Part shown: positions 1 to 9,386 of the stretch, one piece after another
How positions within the stretch are numbered: the first letter of the stretch is position 1
How the letters are laid out: each line of letters starts with the position of its first letter
DNA from: Euprymna scolopes
Taxonomy: Eukaryota; Mollusca; Cephalopoda; Sepiida; Sepiolidae
Direction of reading: 5' to 3'
NCBI GenBank assembly: GCA_024364805.1
Contig: CM044508.1
Span: 91,205,908 to 91,236,675, forward strand
Length of the DNA: 30,768 nucleotides
Position numbers and translations under genes: made by a program
Notes under the pieces: model-generated
What the model was told of the DNA's origin: nothing
What the model saw: the letters and a program-made list of their open reading frames with translations, nothing else
The model's database searches: none

Positions 1-287
1 GGGGGGCACTGTATAGCATCACAAACCTTGTGTGAGATGCCTAGGACACATGCTTGATTAATAGTATTTTAACTTCTTCTCCGTTGTTAAAATATCAGAA
101 AATTATATAAAACAAGACATTTTAACATATAGTTACCAATATGGCTTAATGAATTCTAAAAAAATGAATTCTTAAAAAAATTATGGTGAAAAATAAAAAA
201 AAATAACAACCAACGTGATAAACAATAATAGATATAAGCTAAACATGGCGTAGTAGTTTAACTTTCGCGGTAATTTTTTTCTTACTC
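1..287. other. AT-rich stretch, nothing recognised
   Basis: AT-rich sequence with short A and T runs. I see no coding pattern, no terminal repeats and no RNA-like fold. Confidence 0.5.
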
Positions 288-395
288 ATTTTCACCGCAA
301 ACAAGACATGTTGCCACGTGGATCGTAAGGGTTTACTATTTGAGATCATGTATAGCAATGAGTTGTTGAGAGCTGAGCGGTGAGATTTCTTCCCA
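288..395 (-). mobile_element. Diverged LINE 3' end (same family as 2224-2795)
   Basis: Read on the minus strand this resembles the last 100 bases or so of the Jockey/CR1-like LINE seen better at 2224-2795 and 25745-26100. Shared landmarks are the terminal word equivalent to TTTTCACC..CAAACAA, then TTGCCAC, then a GAGAGCTGAG word and AGATTTCT. Similarity is patchy, about 70 percent by eye, so this is an old, heavily 5'-truncated copy. No coding sense remains. No target-site duplication was found. Confidence 0.45.
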
Positions 396-803
396 CCATA
401 ATTTAATCGTAACCCTAATCTGTTCTGGTTAAAACAAATAGCTTGTATTTTTATACAATAGATTCCATTTACAATACATTTTGAGATATTTTTAAATTTT
501 TTTTAAAGACTAAAACCACCAAAGTGTTTATACGTTATAAAAATAAATGGAAAAAAGTAAGGACTAATAGTTGGGCTATTCATATTACTCGGATTGTTAA
601 TATTACTGTTCTTATTTCAAATGTTATTGAAAATAAAACATTTCAGTTGATGTAACCTGGACCTTTCTCAGGTCTATCTTGTCGAATTCTGTAATCTTTA
701 TGTTTAACTCGGGAATTTGCATGGAATTTCGAATGAAACCCTTAATCTAATCAACGGAGGTAGCAGGCTCTCGTTCCCTCAGCCACAACTGTGTAGGAGT
801 TCT
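396..803. other. Non-coding, nothing recognised
   Basis: AT-rich sequence without readable ORFs, terminal repeats or tRNA-like boxes that I can support. Confidence 0.45.
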
Positions 804-975
804 AAGTAATATGCAATTGTATTTTTGGGTCGCAGGTATTAACAATTGAAACTCCACTTTCAAGAAATGTTATTTGTATAATTGAATTTACCAAATACTT
901 TATCCACTGCGCCATTGAGGATTAAATGTTCAATGTAGACTGCGTGTGAACCCAAAATACAATTGCGAATTACTT
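804..975. mobile_element. Foldback element with about 32-bp inverted arms
   Basis: Arms at about 804-835 and 941-975 are inverted copies sharing AAGTAAT, GCAATTGTATTTT and GGGT. The interior, read on the minus strand, carries TGGCGCAGTGG at about 908-918, an exact match to the consensus RNA polymerase III A box. It is followed about 50 bases later by GGAGTTTCAATTG, which may be a decayed B box. The element could be a MITE, or an inverted structure built on a tRNA-derived SINE. No clear target-site duplication was found. Confidence 0.5.
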
Positions 976-1419
976 GTGTTGGCAAAAATTCAGTGGCGTA
1001 ATAGTCTAGCATTCATTGCAATCGTTCATGGGAGTATTTAAGAAATATGTTCAGATTTTAATCAGGGTTGCGGCACAAAGAAAATGTTTCGTATGGTTAA
1101 ACTTAAAGTATTAATTTTCAAGTGGCGGGATATTTTGTCTTTTGTTCAACCGGTTTCTAGACTTCCTTAAAATAGAAAAGAAGAATTCCAGTGCTTGTCA
1201 CTGCACATCGGTTTGGCTGACCTTTATAATCGACCCACATATTTTGCAATTGAGGGTGGATGGCGGCGGTTGTGAATAGGAGTGGGGTTGTCGCGATAGT
1301 GACGAGCTAATTCTTAGTCGGTAAACAGAATATGCGCGTAATCTCGTTTCAAAAAGACCATGTGCAAATGTCCAAATCTCGCGCTGTCGTTATTTCAGAG
1401 TTGATTGTATGAAACAGAT
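976..1419. other. Non-coding, nothing recognised
   Basis: Slightly richer in GC near 1200-1330 but with no ORF, repeat or RNA structure that I can support. Confidence 0.4.
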
Positions 1420-1790
1420 TTTAAATTCAAAAGTAAGGTTGCATGTTCTAAGAATAAGGACATTCAACGTTATTTAAAACAGAAGTCTGATAAGTCATCA
1501 AAAATACTGTCTCGACAGTAACCATGATAGATCAATGAAACTGATATTCAAAATATAAGCAAGACACACCAACGAAAACGTTATTTAAAACTTAAATATT
1601 TCAAAGAAACAAAAATGTTCTTGGAAATCCAAGCGTTAAATCTTACTAAAATGTTTTGAAAACCGTGACTGATCTACCAACGAATAGAAGACCTAGATAT
1701 TTTCGCATGCATCTAAAAAGTTATTTCAAGTTTAAGCAGGATCGCCCGACACATCAAAATGCCAATTTGTACAGACAGACGCATCATATC
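1420..1790. repeat. Degenerate short-period repeat
   Basis: The phrase CGTTATTTAAAAC occurs twice, near 1470 and 1580, and AAGTTATTTCAAGTTTAAGC near 1718 is a third, weaker form. Similar words (TTATTTCAAA, TTAAGC, GACA) recur in the better repeat at 5060-5605. I read this as a decayed tandem repeat of the same type; spacing is irregular. Confidence 0.35.
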
Positions 1791-1843
1791 TAAAGATAAG
1801 ATGTGCCCACTCAATCCGAAAACATTTCAAGCTTAATCGTAAC

Positions 1844-2013
1844 TAGGGCTATGACAACAGCATATTATTTTCCTTGTTTTGATTCTCAGGTATATATCCA
1901 GTGGTACTTTTTATGTTTTTATGTAGAGTGGCGTGGTTCTCGGTTGATTAATTGTGTGGATATATACTCGAGAGTCAAAACAATGACAATGATATGCTGT
2001 CACCATAGACCTA
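1844..2013. mobile_element. hAT-like MITE, copy A
   Basis: A 170-bp non-autonomous element. The left terminus starts TAGGGCTATGACAACAGCAT and the right terminus is its inverted counterpart, giving imperfect terminal inverted repeats of about 57 bp that run into GTATATATCC and GGATATATAC. It is flanked by 8-bp sequences ATCGTAAC (1836-1843) and ATCCTAAC (2014-2021), matching at 7 of 8 positions. An 8-bp duplication points to the hAT superfamily. It carries no transposase. It is a sister of 7865-8040 and the short interior (GTGGTTCT, GGTTGATTAA) is also conserved. The open frame across 1803-2051 is a by-product of the repeat. Confidence 0.82.
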
Positions 2014-2189
2014 ATCCTAACAGATTATCGAAAATTCTATCTGAAATGTAAGCGTTACAGACTGTTCAAAAGAGGCCCATTATGGCCATGTTTATGGTGG
2101 CAATCTTTACATTTCAACATCCATAATGAAAATCATTAAAATAGTCTCTACGCATAAACCATATATGCCTACGCATGTATTCGCCTTAA

Positions 2190-2795
2190 TTAATAAATAG
2201 ATTACTATGACAACAAATAAACATTGCTTCCTGCTCTTTACCGTGCTAGAAAACTACTAACACTCGAAAGTATCCTGTACCTCTATAAGGCCACCATTCG
2301 CCCATGTATGGAGTATTGTTGTCATATTAGGGCTAATGCATCTGCTACTAGTCTTTCGCTCCTAGACAAGGTTCAAAAGAGAGTCGCCAATCTGACAGGT
2401 CCTGAACTGTCATCTAAGCTTCAGCCTCTGTCCCGTCGACGAAATGTTGCATACCTCTGCCTGTTCTTCAAGTATTTTAATGGTGAATTCTCTGACGAAC
2501 TGCAAGCACTTGTGCTCCTACGACGTAAACACACTCGATAAACCCGTAGACACAGTAGAGATCCCTAGATGTAAAAGAGCTTTCTAATCCAGAAGTTTCT
2601 TCCCCAGAACCGCTAGACTTTGAAATTCCATTCCAGGCCCCTGCTTCTCCAACTCTACTGACATGCAGAAGTTCAAGTGTAATGTGAACCGACATCTTGC
2701 TGTCCAATTCCCTACATAGTACCCCAGTAGCTGTTGCCCCTGATAGTAGCCCCCTACACCAAAGTGGCAATGTGCTTTGTTTGGGGTGAAAATTT
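2190..2795 (+). mobile_element. LINE 3' end, Jockey/CR1-like reverse transcriptase C-terminus
   Basis: The frame at 2224-2541 reads the C-terminal thumb region typical of Jockey/CR1-type non-LTR retrotransposon polymerases: RARKLLT, then LYKATIRPCMEYCCHI, then SLLDKVQKRV, then LSRRRNVAYLCLFFKY. After a frame change near 2535 the sequence continues with the equivalent of VEIPRCKRAF and FFPRTARL, the usual last block of these proteins, and then a short 3' UTR ending near GGGGTGAAAA. The copy is 5'-truncated and holds only the last part of ORF2. Four other pieces of the same 3' end occur here (288-395, 8945-9240, 25745-26100, 26755-27065). Confidence 0.88.
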
Positions 2796-2954
2796 AAAAA
2801 AAATCATACTATCATATCGTAAGAATCCGAAGATTCTAGTGTTGGCATTAGTTTTTTGCAACATTTAACTCGTCTGAATTCTTTCTAGAATAACATTCAG
2901 TAGTTACAAGAGATTCCATTACAGGATTGACAATATCATAAATAAAAATTTTTA

Positions 2955-3036
2955 ATGAACGAACTGGATTCGAACTTAGAACGCCCCGGTCGTCGGTCTG
3001 TGTGGTTAACCGCTAGACCACCGTCACCTCTGATTG
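2955..3036 (-). mobile_element. tRNA-derived SINE head
   Basis: On the minus strand the sequence contains TGGTCTAGCGG (A box, near 3021-3011) and AGTTCGAATCC (B box, near 2978-2968). Their spacing is close to that of a tRNA. The region between them cannot fold into a proper anticodon arm and acceptor ends do not pair, so it is not a working tRNA gene. It is best read as the head of a tRNA-derived SINE or an old tRNA pseudogene. The A/T-rich sequence after the B box would be its tail. Confidence 0.7.
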
Positions 3037-3380
3037 AGTTTTATTAATAACTTTTAATCAAATAATTCGTACATATGATAGAAGTTTTGATTACGGCCCT
3101 TATATTATTGATTCTGACTTCTTTGATACCTCATCTAATGTATTCCTTGTTTACACGTATACTTAACAATAATTTTTTTATTTTCTTTTTGATGTAAACT
3201 TCCTTTATAAATATGTATAAAAGATTATCCGTTTCTCTAACATCTTAAGTACATTAAAAACAGTATTTTTAAATAAATTCAGGAAAATGCATTTGACTAG
3301 CTTTAAAATGTTTAGATTTGTGCTATGTTGTGGGAGAGTATAAAGTCTATATATACGTTACAGTCTCTTTCAGTCTTTGA
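3037..3380. other. AT-rich stretch, nothing recognised
   Basis: Contains T runs and A runs. No coding or repeat signal that I can support. Confidence 0.4.
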
Positions 3381-3510
3381 CAGACTATGAATACCCATGT
3401 AAGGGTGCCTGCGCGTGGATATCTTTATGGCAGAAGGTGCGCAATCTCGGACCACACCTCTCCTGAGTTGACATTGTTAAATACCAGTGGAAAGTTAAGT
3501 GTATGTACGG

Positions 3511-3661
3511 GACGACTGGAAAACCAATGCCGAGATAAGCGGAGAGCACATACAGCGCCTAGAATTCCCAAATTGTCACCCATCTGGTACTAACCAGGCT
3601 TAGCGTTTCTAAACTCTCGTGATCTTAAGAGAACCGGTGTGTCAACTTGAATATGCCGTAT
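3511..3661 (-). mobile_element. 5S rRNA-derived element, copy 1
   Basis: On the minus strand 3661-3549 follows 5S rRNA from near its 5' end (equivalents of ACGGCAT near 3657) to its 3' end. Recognisable parts are GCCTGGTTAGTACCAGATGG, then GTGAC, then TGGGAATTCTAGGCGCTGTA. The middle is diverged, so this is not a functional 5S gene. It continues into CTCTCCGCTTATCTCGGCAT, a tail that is not part of 5S rRNA and that copy 3 (22887-23040) shares. A shared non-5S tail argues for a SINE3-type retroposon, not independent 5S pseudogenes. Its far 3' end, possibly down to about 3380, is undefined. Confidence 0.78.
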
Positions 3662-3687
3662 ATTTTATAGATAATTTATAGATAGAT

Positions 3688-3694
<7 letters not shown>

Positions 3695-3773
<79 letters not shown>
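3695..3773. repeat. (TA)n microsatellite, about 39 units
   Basis: Uninterrupted TA dinucleotide array. The isoleucine/tyrosine frame across it is an artefact. Confidence 0.98.
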
Positions 3774-3776
<3 letters not shown>

Positions 3777-4235
3777 AGGCGCTGTATATAAAGTGCGTTG
3801 GATATATGATGAATTGTGTAAATATTGAAGTTTCTTCGTGTCGTCTAGTGTTCATACATGTTTATGGATGCTCTTGGGGCATTGATGGACATTTACAATA
3901 CAAATAACACAAAGGGGACGGAACACAGTTATGGGTGGTTATGCATCTTGCAAATAAAAAAAACATACCTTTGTTTATCTGAATATTTGTTGATGAATCT
4001 GCGAAAAGCGGTAATGAATATTTATTCCAAAGGAACGACCTGAGGTCTTCGCTTATATTTTAGACAGCTTTTATTTCAATAGATTTTCTTTGTTGGAAGA
4101 TTGCACGCTTGTCTTAGACTATGCTTCACCCCCGTACAGGACCATTACATTACACTCTTCTCCCATCTATCACTATCGCTTGTTCTGGCTACTCTGTATA
4201 TCTCTCTCTTGTATATCTTCAAATTAATCATTGCT
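3774..4235. other. Non-coding, nothing recognised
   Basis: Several short overlapping frames but no recognisable protein. A C/T-rich patch at about 4120-4215. Confidence 0.4.
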
Positions 4236-4248
4236 ATGACGTAATTCA

Positions 4249-4495
4249 GTACGGCACAATAACGTTGACACACCGGTTTTCACCGGATCACCGAAGGTAA
4301 ACAATGTTGAGCCTAGCCAATACCAGATGAGTGACCATTTCGGAAGGCTAGGCGTTGTATGTACCTTCAGGGAAGGTTGGGTATGGGGCCAGCACCCTCA
4401 CCCCCCCAAAAAAAAGAACTCCTCGCTAAAAAAAGCATCTTCAAAGTTGTGGATAGCATATGCCCGTCTAGGGGCTCGAGGCTTTGGATGGATGG
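4249..4495 (+). mobile_element. 5S rRNA-derived SINE with 13-bp target-site duplication, copy 2
   Basis: A 247-bp element bounded by the 13-bp direct repeat ATGACGTAATTCA at 4236-4248 and 4496-4508. The first 115 bases follow 5S rRNA: TACGGCACA, GGATCACCGAAGG, GAGCCTAGCCAATACCAGAT, GTGACCATTTCGGAA and GGCGTTGTATG. The part corresponding to the internal pol III control region is still visible though altered. The body after 4364 is different from copies 1 and 3 (GGTATGGGGCCAGCACC, a C/A homopolymer patch, then GGGGCTCGAGGC), and it ends in GGATGGATGG. The perfect duplication shows integration as a unit by a LINE-type mechanism. Confidence 0.88.
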
Positions 4496-4508
4496 ATGAC
4501 GTAATTCA

Positions 4509-5059
4509 AATCACGTATTTTAAAATGTGTATTTATGAATCACGTTTTACTATCTAAATTTTGTTTATCGTCGCAATCTTTCCTTGATTGTTCTAAGTTT
4601 ACCAAAATATTTTACTAAACATTCCTGTGTTTCAATAACATTCTCCCTGCATACCTTTTTCTACATAACAGTTGCAAAGCAATAATAGTGTTCATTATCT
4701 ACCACTTCACTTTTTTAATAAAAATAGTCGATATTCTAAATCAACTATCAGCAAGGCCACCCGATTTACCCCGGTATAGTCCAACGTTTGTTGTTCTTAA
4801 ATTAATTTTGGCCAATATATGAGCAGACACATATGCGCAGAAACCATGTTAAAAATTTCATTTTGGCGCCAAAGTGTAAACATTGCCACCGCATGTTTGG
4901 CTATGTAAATCAAAACGTGACAGTCAAATACAAAAATATATTTCAAACGTATACGCCACTGTCCAAAGAAAATGCAATTTTTAACTTTATTGTAAGCACC
5001 TGGTTGATCAATAAAACCATCTCATATACATACAGATATCGAGACATCATTTACAAATG
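4509..5059. other. Non-coding, nothing recognised
   Basis: AT-rich. A 75-codon frame at 4833-5060 (lysine and tyrosine rich, with CKHCHRMFGYVNQNV) has no family that I recognise; I treat it as chance. Confidence 0.35.
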
Positions 5060-5605
5060 AAGTGTGACAAAACGATAGAAAATTTTATTTAAAATGTAAT
5101 ATCAGCAATATAACGAAGATGTATTTATTAAATGAATTTTGTTATTCCGTCAAACGTAAGTGTGGAGAAATGACAAAATTCATTTCCACTTTCAAAATGG
5201 TATTAAAATGACTAAAGCGTAAATTCTAACTTAATTTCGACAGAATTAAAAAGATGTTCTATCAAACTTGAGTGAGATAGAATGATGAATATGAAATTTA
5301 AAATTTAAGCTTGACAAAATGATGAAAATGCTATTTGAAAATTAAACGTAACTATATTAGAGAAATAATATTTTCAAATTAAGTACGACATGATGATGAG
5401 AATATTATTCTAAAATAAAGATGATTTTTTTTAATTAAAGCGTGATAGAACAGACAAAAATATAATTTCCAACACAAAAGATTAGGAAGATTTTTTATTT
5501 CCAAATTTCAAAATGACAAAATGTCTTATTCAATCTTAAATGTTACATAACAGCGGAAATCTTATTCCGAACATAATTTTTACAAAATGGCGTAAAATAT
5601 TATTT
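5060..5605. repeat. Degenerate tandem repeat, period about 40-60 bp
   Basis: About ten diverged units share the pattern GTGACAAAATGATGAAAAT, then TATTTCAAAATTAA. Clear ones start near 5066, 5240, 5270, 5309, 5380, 5436, 5510, 5550 and 5580. Spacing varies, so it is an old minisatellite or a decayed simple repeat. Confidence 0.5.
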
Positions 5606-5608
5606 CAA

Positions 5609-5660
5609 CTAGCTGTACTCGCCCGGCAATACGTTGCCGTACCTGAGTTGGGTTGACACA
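5609..5660 (-). mobile_element. Helitron-type 3' terminus
   Basis: Read on the minus strand the sequence ends with a GC-rich hairpin (CGGCAACGTATTGCCG, 5645-5630) followed by GGCGAGTACAG and CTAG (5612-5609), with T as the next base. A hairpin 10-12 bases before CTRR and insertion next to T is the Helitron 3' signature. The element extends to the right in window coordinates; I could not find its 5' TC end. Confidence 0.62.
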
Positions 5661-6161
5661 AGTATTAGATTGATTTGCAATGTAACAATGCTAATGTTAA
5701 TTCAAAGTAAAACATTAAAAAGTAACGGGAAATTGAACGGTCCGTTACAAAGCAAACTAAAATAAAAAAAGTAAAAAAGTAGCATCTTTCACTCTTTGGT
5801 ACGGAGAATCGAAGAAAAAAAAAACAGTACTAACCGTAAATGTCAATTATGTTTGTATCAGAAATGGTTTTTAAGGAGATTAGTTTCGTGGTGACAATAT
5901 CTGTGCAAGTAACGGTAAGGATATTAATACGTAAAATTACGATTATAAGCGGTTAAGATTTTTTTGGAGTTGGTTTAATCTTTATAAAACAATTTCTTCG
6001 TGTAGAGAGCGACGCCATGTTTGTGAAGGTCTCACGCGTTCGGTTTTTGAATAATTTGTTTATTCCAGAATAATAGATCTGTCAGTTCTACGCCAATGAG
6101 AAATTTCGAAGCTAAAAGTTATTATTTTTTAATCGGTAACTGGAAAATATGGTATTATATA
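5661..6161. other. Probable interior of the Helitron-like element, otherwise unrecognised
   Basis: AT-rich non-coding sequence to the right of the Helitron terminus. Its extent is unknown. No coding sense. Confidence 0.3.
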
Positions 6162-6214
6162 AGTGCATGAACCAGTTACGAAGTATATATATGAGTGTAT
6201 GAACCAGTTACGAA
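6162..6214. repeat. Short direct repeat, 32-bp spacing
   Basis: AGTGCATGAACCAGTTACGAA (6162-6182) and AGTGTATGAACCAGTTACGA (6194-6213) are near-identical adjacent copies separated by a TATATATA linker. Confidence 0.8.
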
Positions 6215-7080
6215 AGATGCTGTGAAAATAGTTATAAGGTGTGTATAAAGTCACGGTGATGAGTGGTGGCGGTAAGAGAACTGTAGATTTATAGGGAAAA
6301 TAAGAACTACCTCGTCAAAGAATGTTGCGATTGTGATGATATTGCTACTAGGATGTAATGTAGGAGTTTGTTATAATGGTCAAATGTATCTCAAATGGCG
6401 TTCCAAAGTTAGATCTAGATAGTTGCTAATAAACTAGACATTATAAATTTGTATGTAGCATCTGTTGTTGCAAACCTACGGTACTTTGGTTCAGAGGGGA
6501 ATTTCTGCAATCATTTTATTATATAATAGATTAAGATATGACAGATTACTGAACATTGTATGTGAAACATGCGTATCAGAATGAGAAGAATGCTTATTTG
6601 AACGTAACCATGACTTGAATACAAGCAACGTATTGTATTCAAATGACTAAACTAATCTAAATATGCTACTGCCATGAATTTTTTCCATTTAGTTATTAAA
6701 ATCACTTTTTATCTTAAGCGAGACAGATAAATGAAAATTATATTTTGAACTCACGCGTAAGAGACTCATGAACATACTATTTCAACCTTCAACACCCGAA
6801 GGAAAATGAAAATTCAAAGTTAATCATCATAGAAAACCGGCAATGATATTTCAAAATGAGAAGAAACCAACCTTGGGAGAAAACTACATAGGGTTCTTGT
6901 ACGCATCTAAAATAATGGAAATGTGTTTCTTATTGAATGTAATGAGATTATACTCTCTAAATTGAGACTAGTTTTAAGTTACAGTAAAAGAAATCAAATG
7001 GTCTACAGAAGTATCTCCTCTATCTCTGAAAATAGCAAACTATTAAAAGAAGCATTTATTTTCTTAGTTTTGATATTGCT
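6215..7080. other. Non-coding, with weak continuation of the short-period repeat
   Basis: Around 6715-6870 words such as TTAAGCGAGACA, AATGAAAATTATATTTTGAA and ATATTTCAAAATG recall the units of 5060-5605. The rest shows nothing that I can support. Confidence 0.35.
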
Positions 7081-7320
7081 GCTCTAAAAGGAGCTTATGT
7101 AGTGGACATGAGAAAAGCGGGAAGAATTGAAAAACAGAAAAGGAATGGATGGGATCAACGGACAAAAGAAAAAGAAAGAAAAGAATAAAAGAAAATCATT
7201 GGTAAAAAAAATATGAAGCAATAAGTATAAATACGGTTGACTAGAAGTCTGATAAAACAAAAAACACAAGAAAAGATTGTGTAAAACATAAAAAAGAAAG
7301 AATCAAATAAAATGGGGACA
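7081..7320. repeat. Polypurine tract (A/G-rich)
   Basis: Long stretch dominated by A and G on the plus strand, mainly 7085-7200 and 7260-7310. The phenylalanine-rich frame on the other strand is an artefact of this composition. Confidence 0.7.
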
Positions 7321-7856
7321 TGTTCCTATTGTTTTTCATCTCGGACTATCTCTATTATACACAAGTCACATTGTCTGTGCATTTTAGAAGTTTTCTCACC
7401 GCACAAGAAAAAAGACCCAGCGAATAAAATCAAGGTTCTTTGAGAAGACAAACTTGTGTTCGAAATGAATCCTTTTGTTTAGAATGTTATTAAACCATGA
7501 TATTTGACTTTTGTATTTTAAACTTTAGTTCAAGCCATTACCGTACGTGATTTCGCTAAGTCTGGGGTAGTTGCGTCAACTAGCTAAAAGTGCTCTTTCG
7601 GCAATCACGCATATAAAGAGCACTATTTTTTGGTTAACGCAATTCCCCAAAGTAAGGTATCAAAATAATTTTATAAAATCAAGAGTTGAGTATTTGATTA
7701 GAGATGGGGCAGTTAAAAATCGAGGTTTCTGTTTAGTCTACAATTAAAGCACGATATTTGTCTTCTGCATTTTATAATTTTATTCAAGAAACTATATAAA
7801 AATAATTTAATAAAATCATACGAATGTTCTTTACAATGAAATGTTGACTACAGCGT
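7321..7856. other. Non-coding, nothing recognised
   Basis: No coding, RNA or repeat structure that I can support. Confidence 0.4.
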
Positions 7857-7864
7857 ATTATGAA

Positions 7865-8040
7865 TAGGGCTAGAAAAACAGCACATTCTTTTCATTGTTT
7901 TGACTCTCGAGTGTGTATCCGTTGATATCTTATATGCTTTTATATAGAGTGATGTGGTTCTTGGTTGATTAACTGTGTCTAATTGTGTCGGATATATACA
8001 TGAGAGTCGAAACAATGAAAAGGTTGTTGTCATAGCCCTA
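7865..8040. mobile_element. hAT-like MITE, copy B, with perfect 8-bp TSD
   Basis: A 176-bp element with the same termini as copy A at 1844-2013: left TAGGGCTAGAAAAACAGCAC, right ending GTTGTTGTCATAGCCCTA. The flanks ATTATGAA (7857-7864) and ATTATGAA (8041-8048) are identical, so the boundaries are exact. The terminal repeats are about 55 bp and imperfect, and the interior GTGATGTGGTTCTTGGTTGA matches copy A. No coding capacity. The perfect duplication suggests it is younger than copy A, whose flanks differ by one base. Confidence 0.9.
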
Positions 8041-8053
8041 ATTATGAACAAAG

Positions 8054-8072
8054 TGACTGCGGGGGGGGGGCA
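8054..8072. repeat. G homopolymer patch
   Basis: A run of ten Gs just right of MITE copy B, unusual in this AT-rich setting. Confidence 0.8.
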
Positions 8073-8239
8073 TGTGCAGCTTCCTGCCATTACACCGCGA
8101 TGGATTCCTCAACAACAGCAGCAATATTTCGATTTGCTTTAAAAACGGTATATTTAAACGATTTTAATGACAATAAAAATATGGTAACCTGGACATTTTT
8201 TAATTCTGGTTCAATCTCAGACAACGTCAGGCTAGGCAT

Positions 8240-8383
8240 CCATATTATCACTTATATTTGTTTTTCTTGCTTTCTGTTTTTCTATTTTCCTCTATGTATT
8301 TTCTCATTCTTTCTTCTCCCTATCACAATCTTTTTTTTATTTCCTAGTTTTTCTTTCCTTGATTCTTTTTTACATGTTTTAAT
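8240..8383. repeat. Polypyrimidine tract, left part
   Basis: C/T-rich on the plus strand. It resumes after the hAT-like element at about 8860-8960, so the element appears to have inserted into a once continuous tract. Confidence 0.65.
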
Positions 8384-8827
8384 TAGTGATGGGACGTCAG
8401 AACGATTTCAATAATTCTGACACAATTACCGATTCCGTGCTGAATTCCTAATTCCGATACAATTACCGATTCCAATTCTTTATAAATTTCTAATTACTTA
8501 ACGAACAAATTGTTATTTTCCACGATTTTCGTAAAAACACGTTAAATATGCAGCTATTTGCTTAAACTTCAAAAATACACATTTTGAGGGCGATATATAG
8601 ATTTTAGCTTTACTATTATTGTAAAATCAATAAACATTCATTATTTATCATTATTATCAGCAACAAAAGATTTTACTTTAAACAAAATCAAATAAAAAAG
8701 ACAAGTAAAAGAATCGTTTTGGCATCGGAAAATAGGCATCAATTTTTCTGACACCGATTCTGAGACCCCCAAATCTTCCGGTTTTTCCGATTTCTGATTC
8801 CGATTCCGAATAAGCGTCCCATCACTA
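8384..8827. mobile_element. Non-autonomous hAT-like element, 444 bp
   Basis: Termini are TAGTGATGGGACG (8384-8396) and its exact inverse CGTCCCATCACTA (8815-8827). Flanks are GTTTTAAT (8376-8383) and GTTTTAAC (8828-8835), an 8-bp duplication with one difference. TIRs of the form YAGTGATGGGAC with an 8-bp duplication fit the hAT superfamily. Just inside both ends are clusters of the short motif ACCGATTCC/GATTCCGATT, in opposite orientation, which look like subterminal transposase-binding repeats. No transposase frame is present. Confidence 0.88.
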
Positions 8828-8944
8828 GTTTTAACACAATAACTAATATTTGATTTTGATATTTTTGCTTTCTCTTTTTAATTTTCCTTTAGGTTTTTTT
8901 CTTACTATTCCATTCTCTTCATCACGCCCCCATTTTTTACTCTT

Positions 8945-9240
8945 TTTAACATAAAACTCGGCATATTTTCACTTGGACTATAAAGAGTTACTATTTTGGG
9001 ATCGTGTCTAATAGAAAACTGTGAGGAGTTGTGCAGTGTGATCTCGCATGAGATTTAGATTTCAGCAAATGAATACAACCAAGAAAGATGGAAACAAAAA
9101 TTACACAGAGTCTAACAGTACTAGGAAAGAAATTGCTAGAATAGAGGGCCTTCTGGTATCTAGGGACCTCAAGAGTGAAGGGGTGAGATTTTGCTGTCTG
9201 TCGAATTAGTCGGAATTATGTATCAAAGAGAGCACACGTT
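8945..9240 (-). mobile_element. LINE 3' end (Jockey/CR1-like), old copy
   Basis: On the minus strand this matches the 3' end seen at 25745-26100. Shared items are TTTTCAC at the extreme end, GGGATCGTGTC, GAGTTGTGCAG, TCTAACAGT, the AGGGACCTC/AGGATCTCT block, and GGGTGAGATTTTGCTGTCTG followed by TCG.ATTAGTCGG. That last block corresponds to the protein part RQTRQAAKSHPYTVEIP of better copies, now without an open frame. Confidence 0.6.
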
Positions 9241-9309
9241 CTGTGAGTTTCTCAAAAGCAGAGTCAATAAATGTATTTGTAAAACAAGTACAGGGATGTG
9301 AAATTGTAT

Positions 9310-9386
<77 letters not shown>
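9310..9386. repeat. (AT)n microsatellite
   Basis: Dinucleotide array with one G interruption near 9323. Frames through it are artefacts. Confidence 0.98.

Noticed and set aside
3689-3907. Y/I repeat protein, and similar frames at 9206-9483 and 17,226-17,435
   Set aside because: Direct translation of TA microsatellites.
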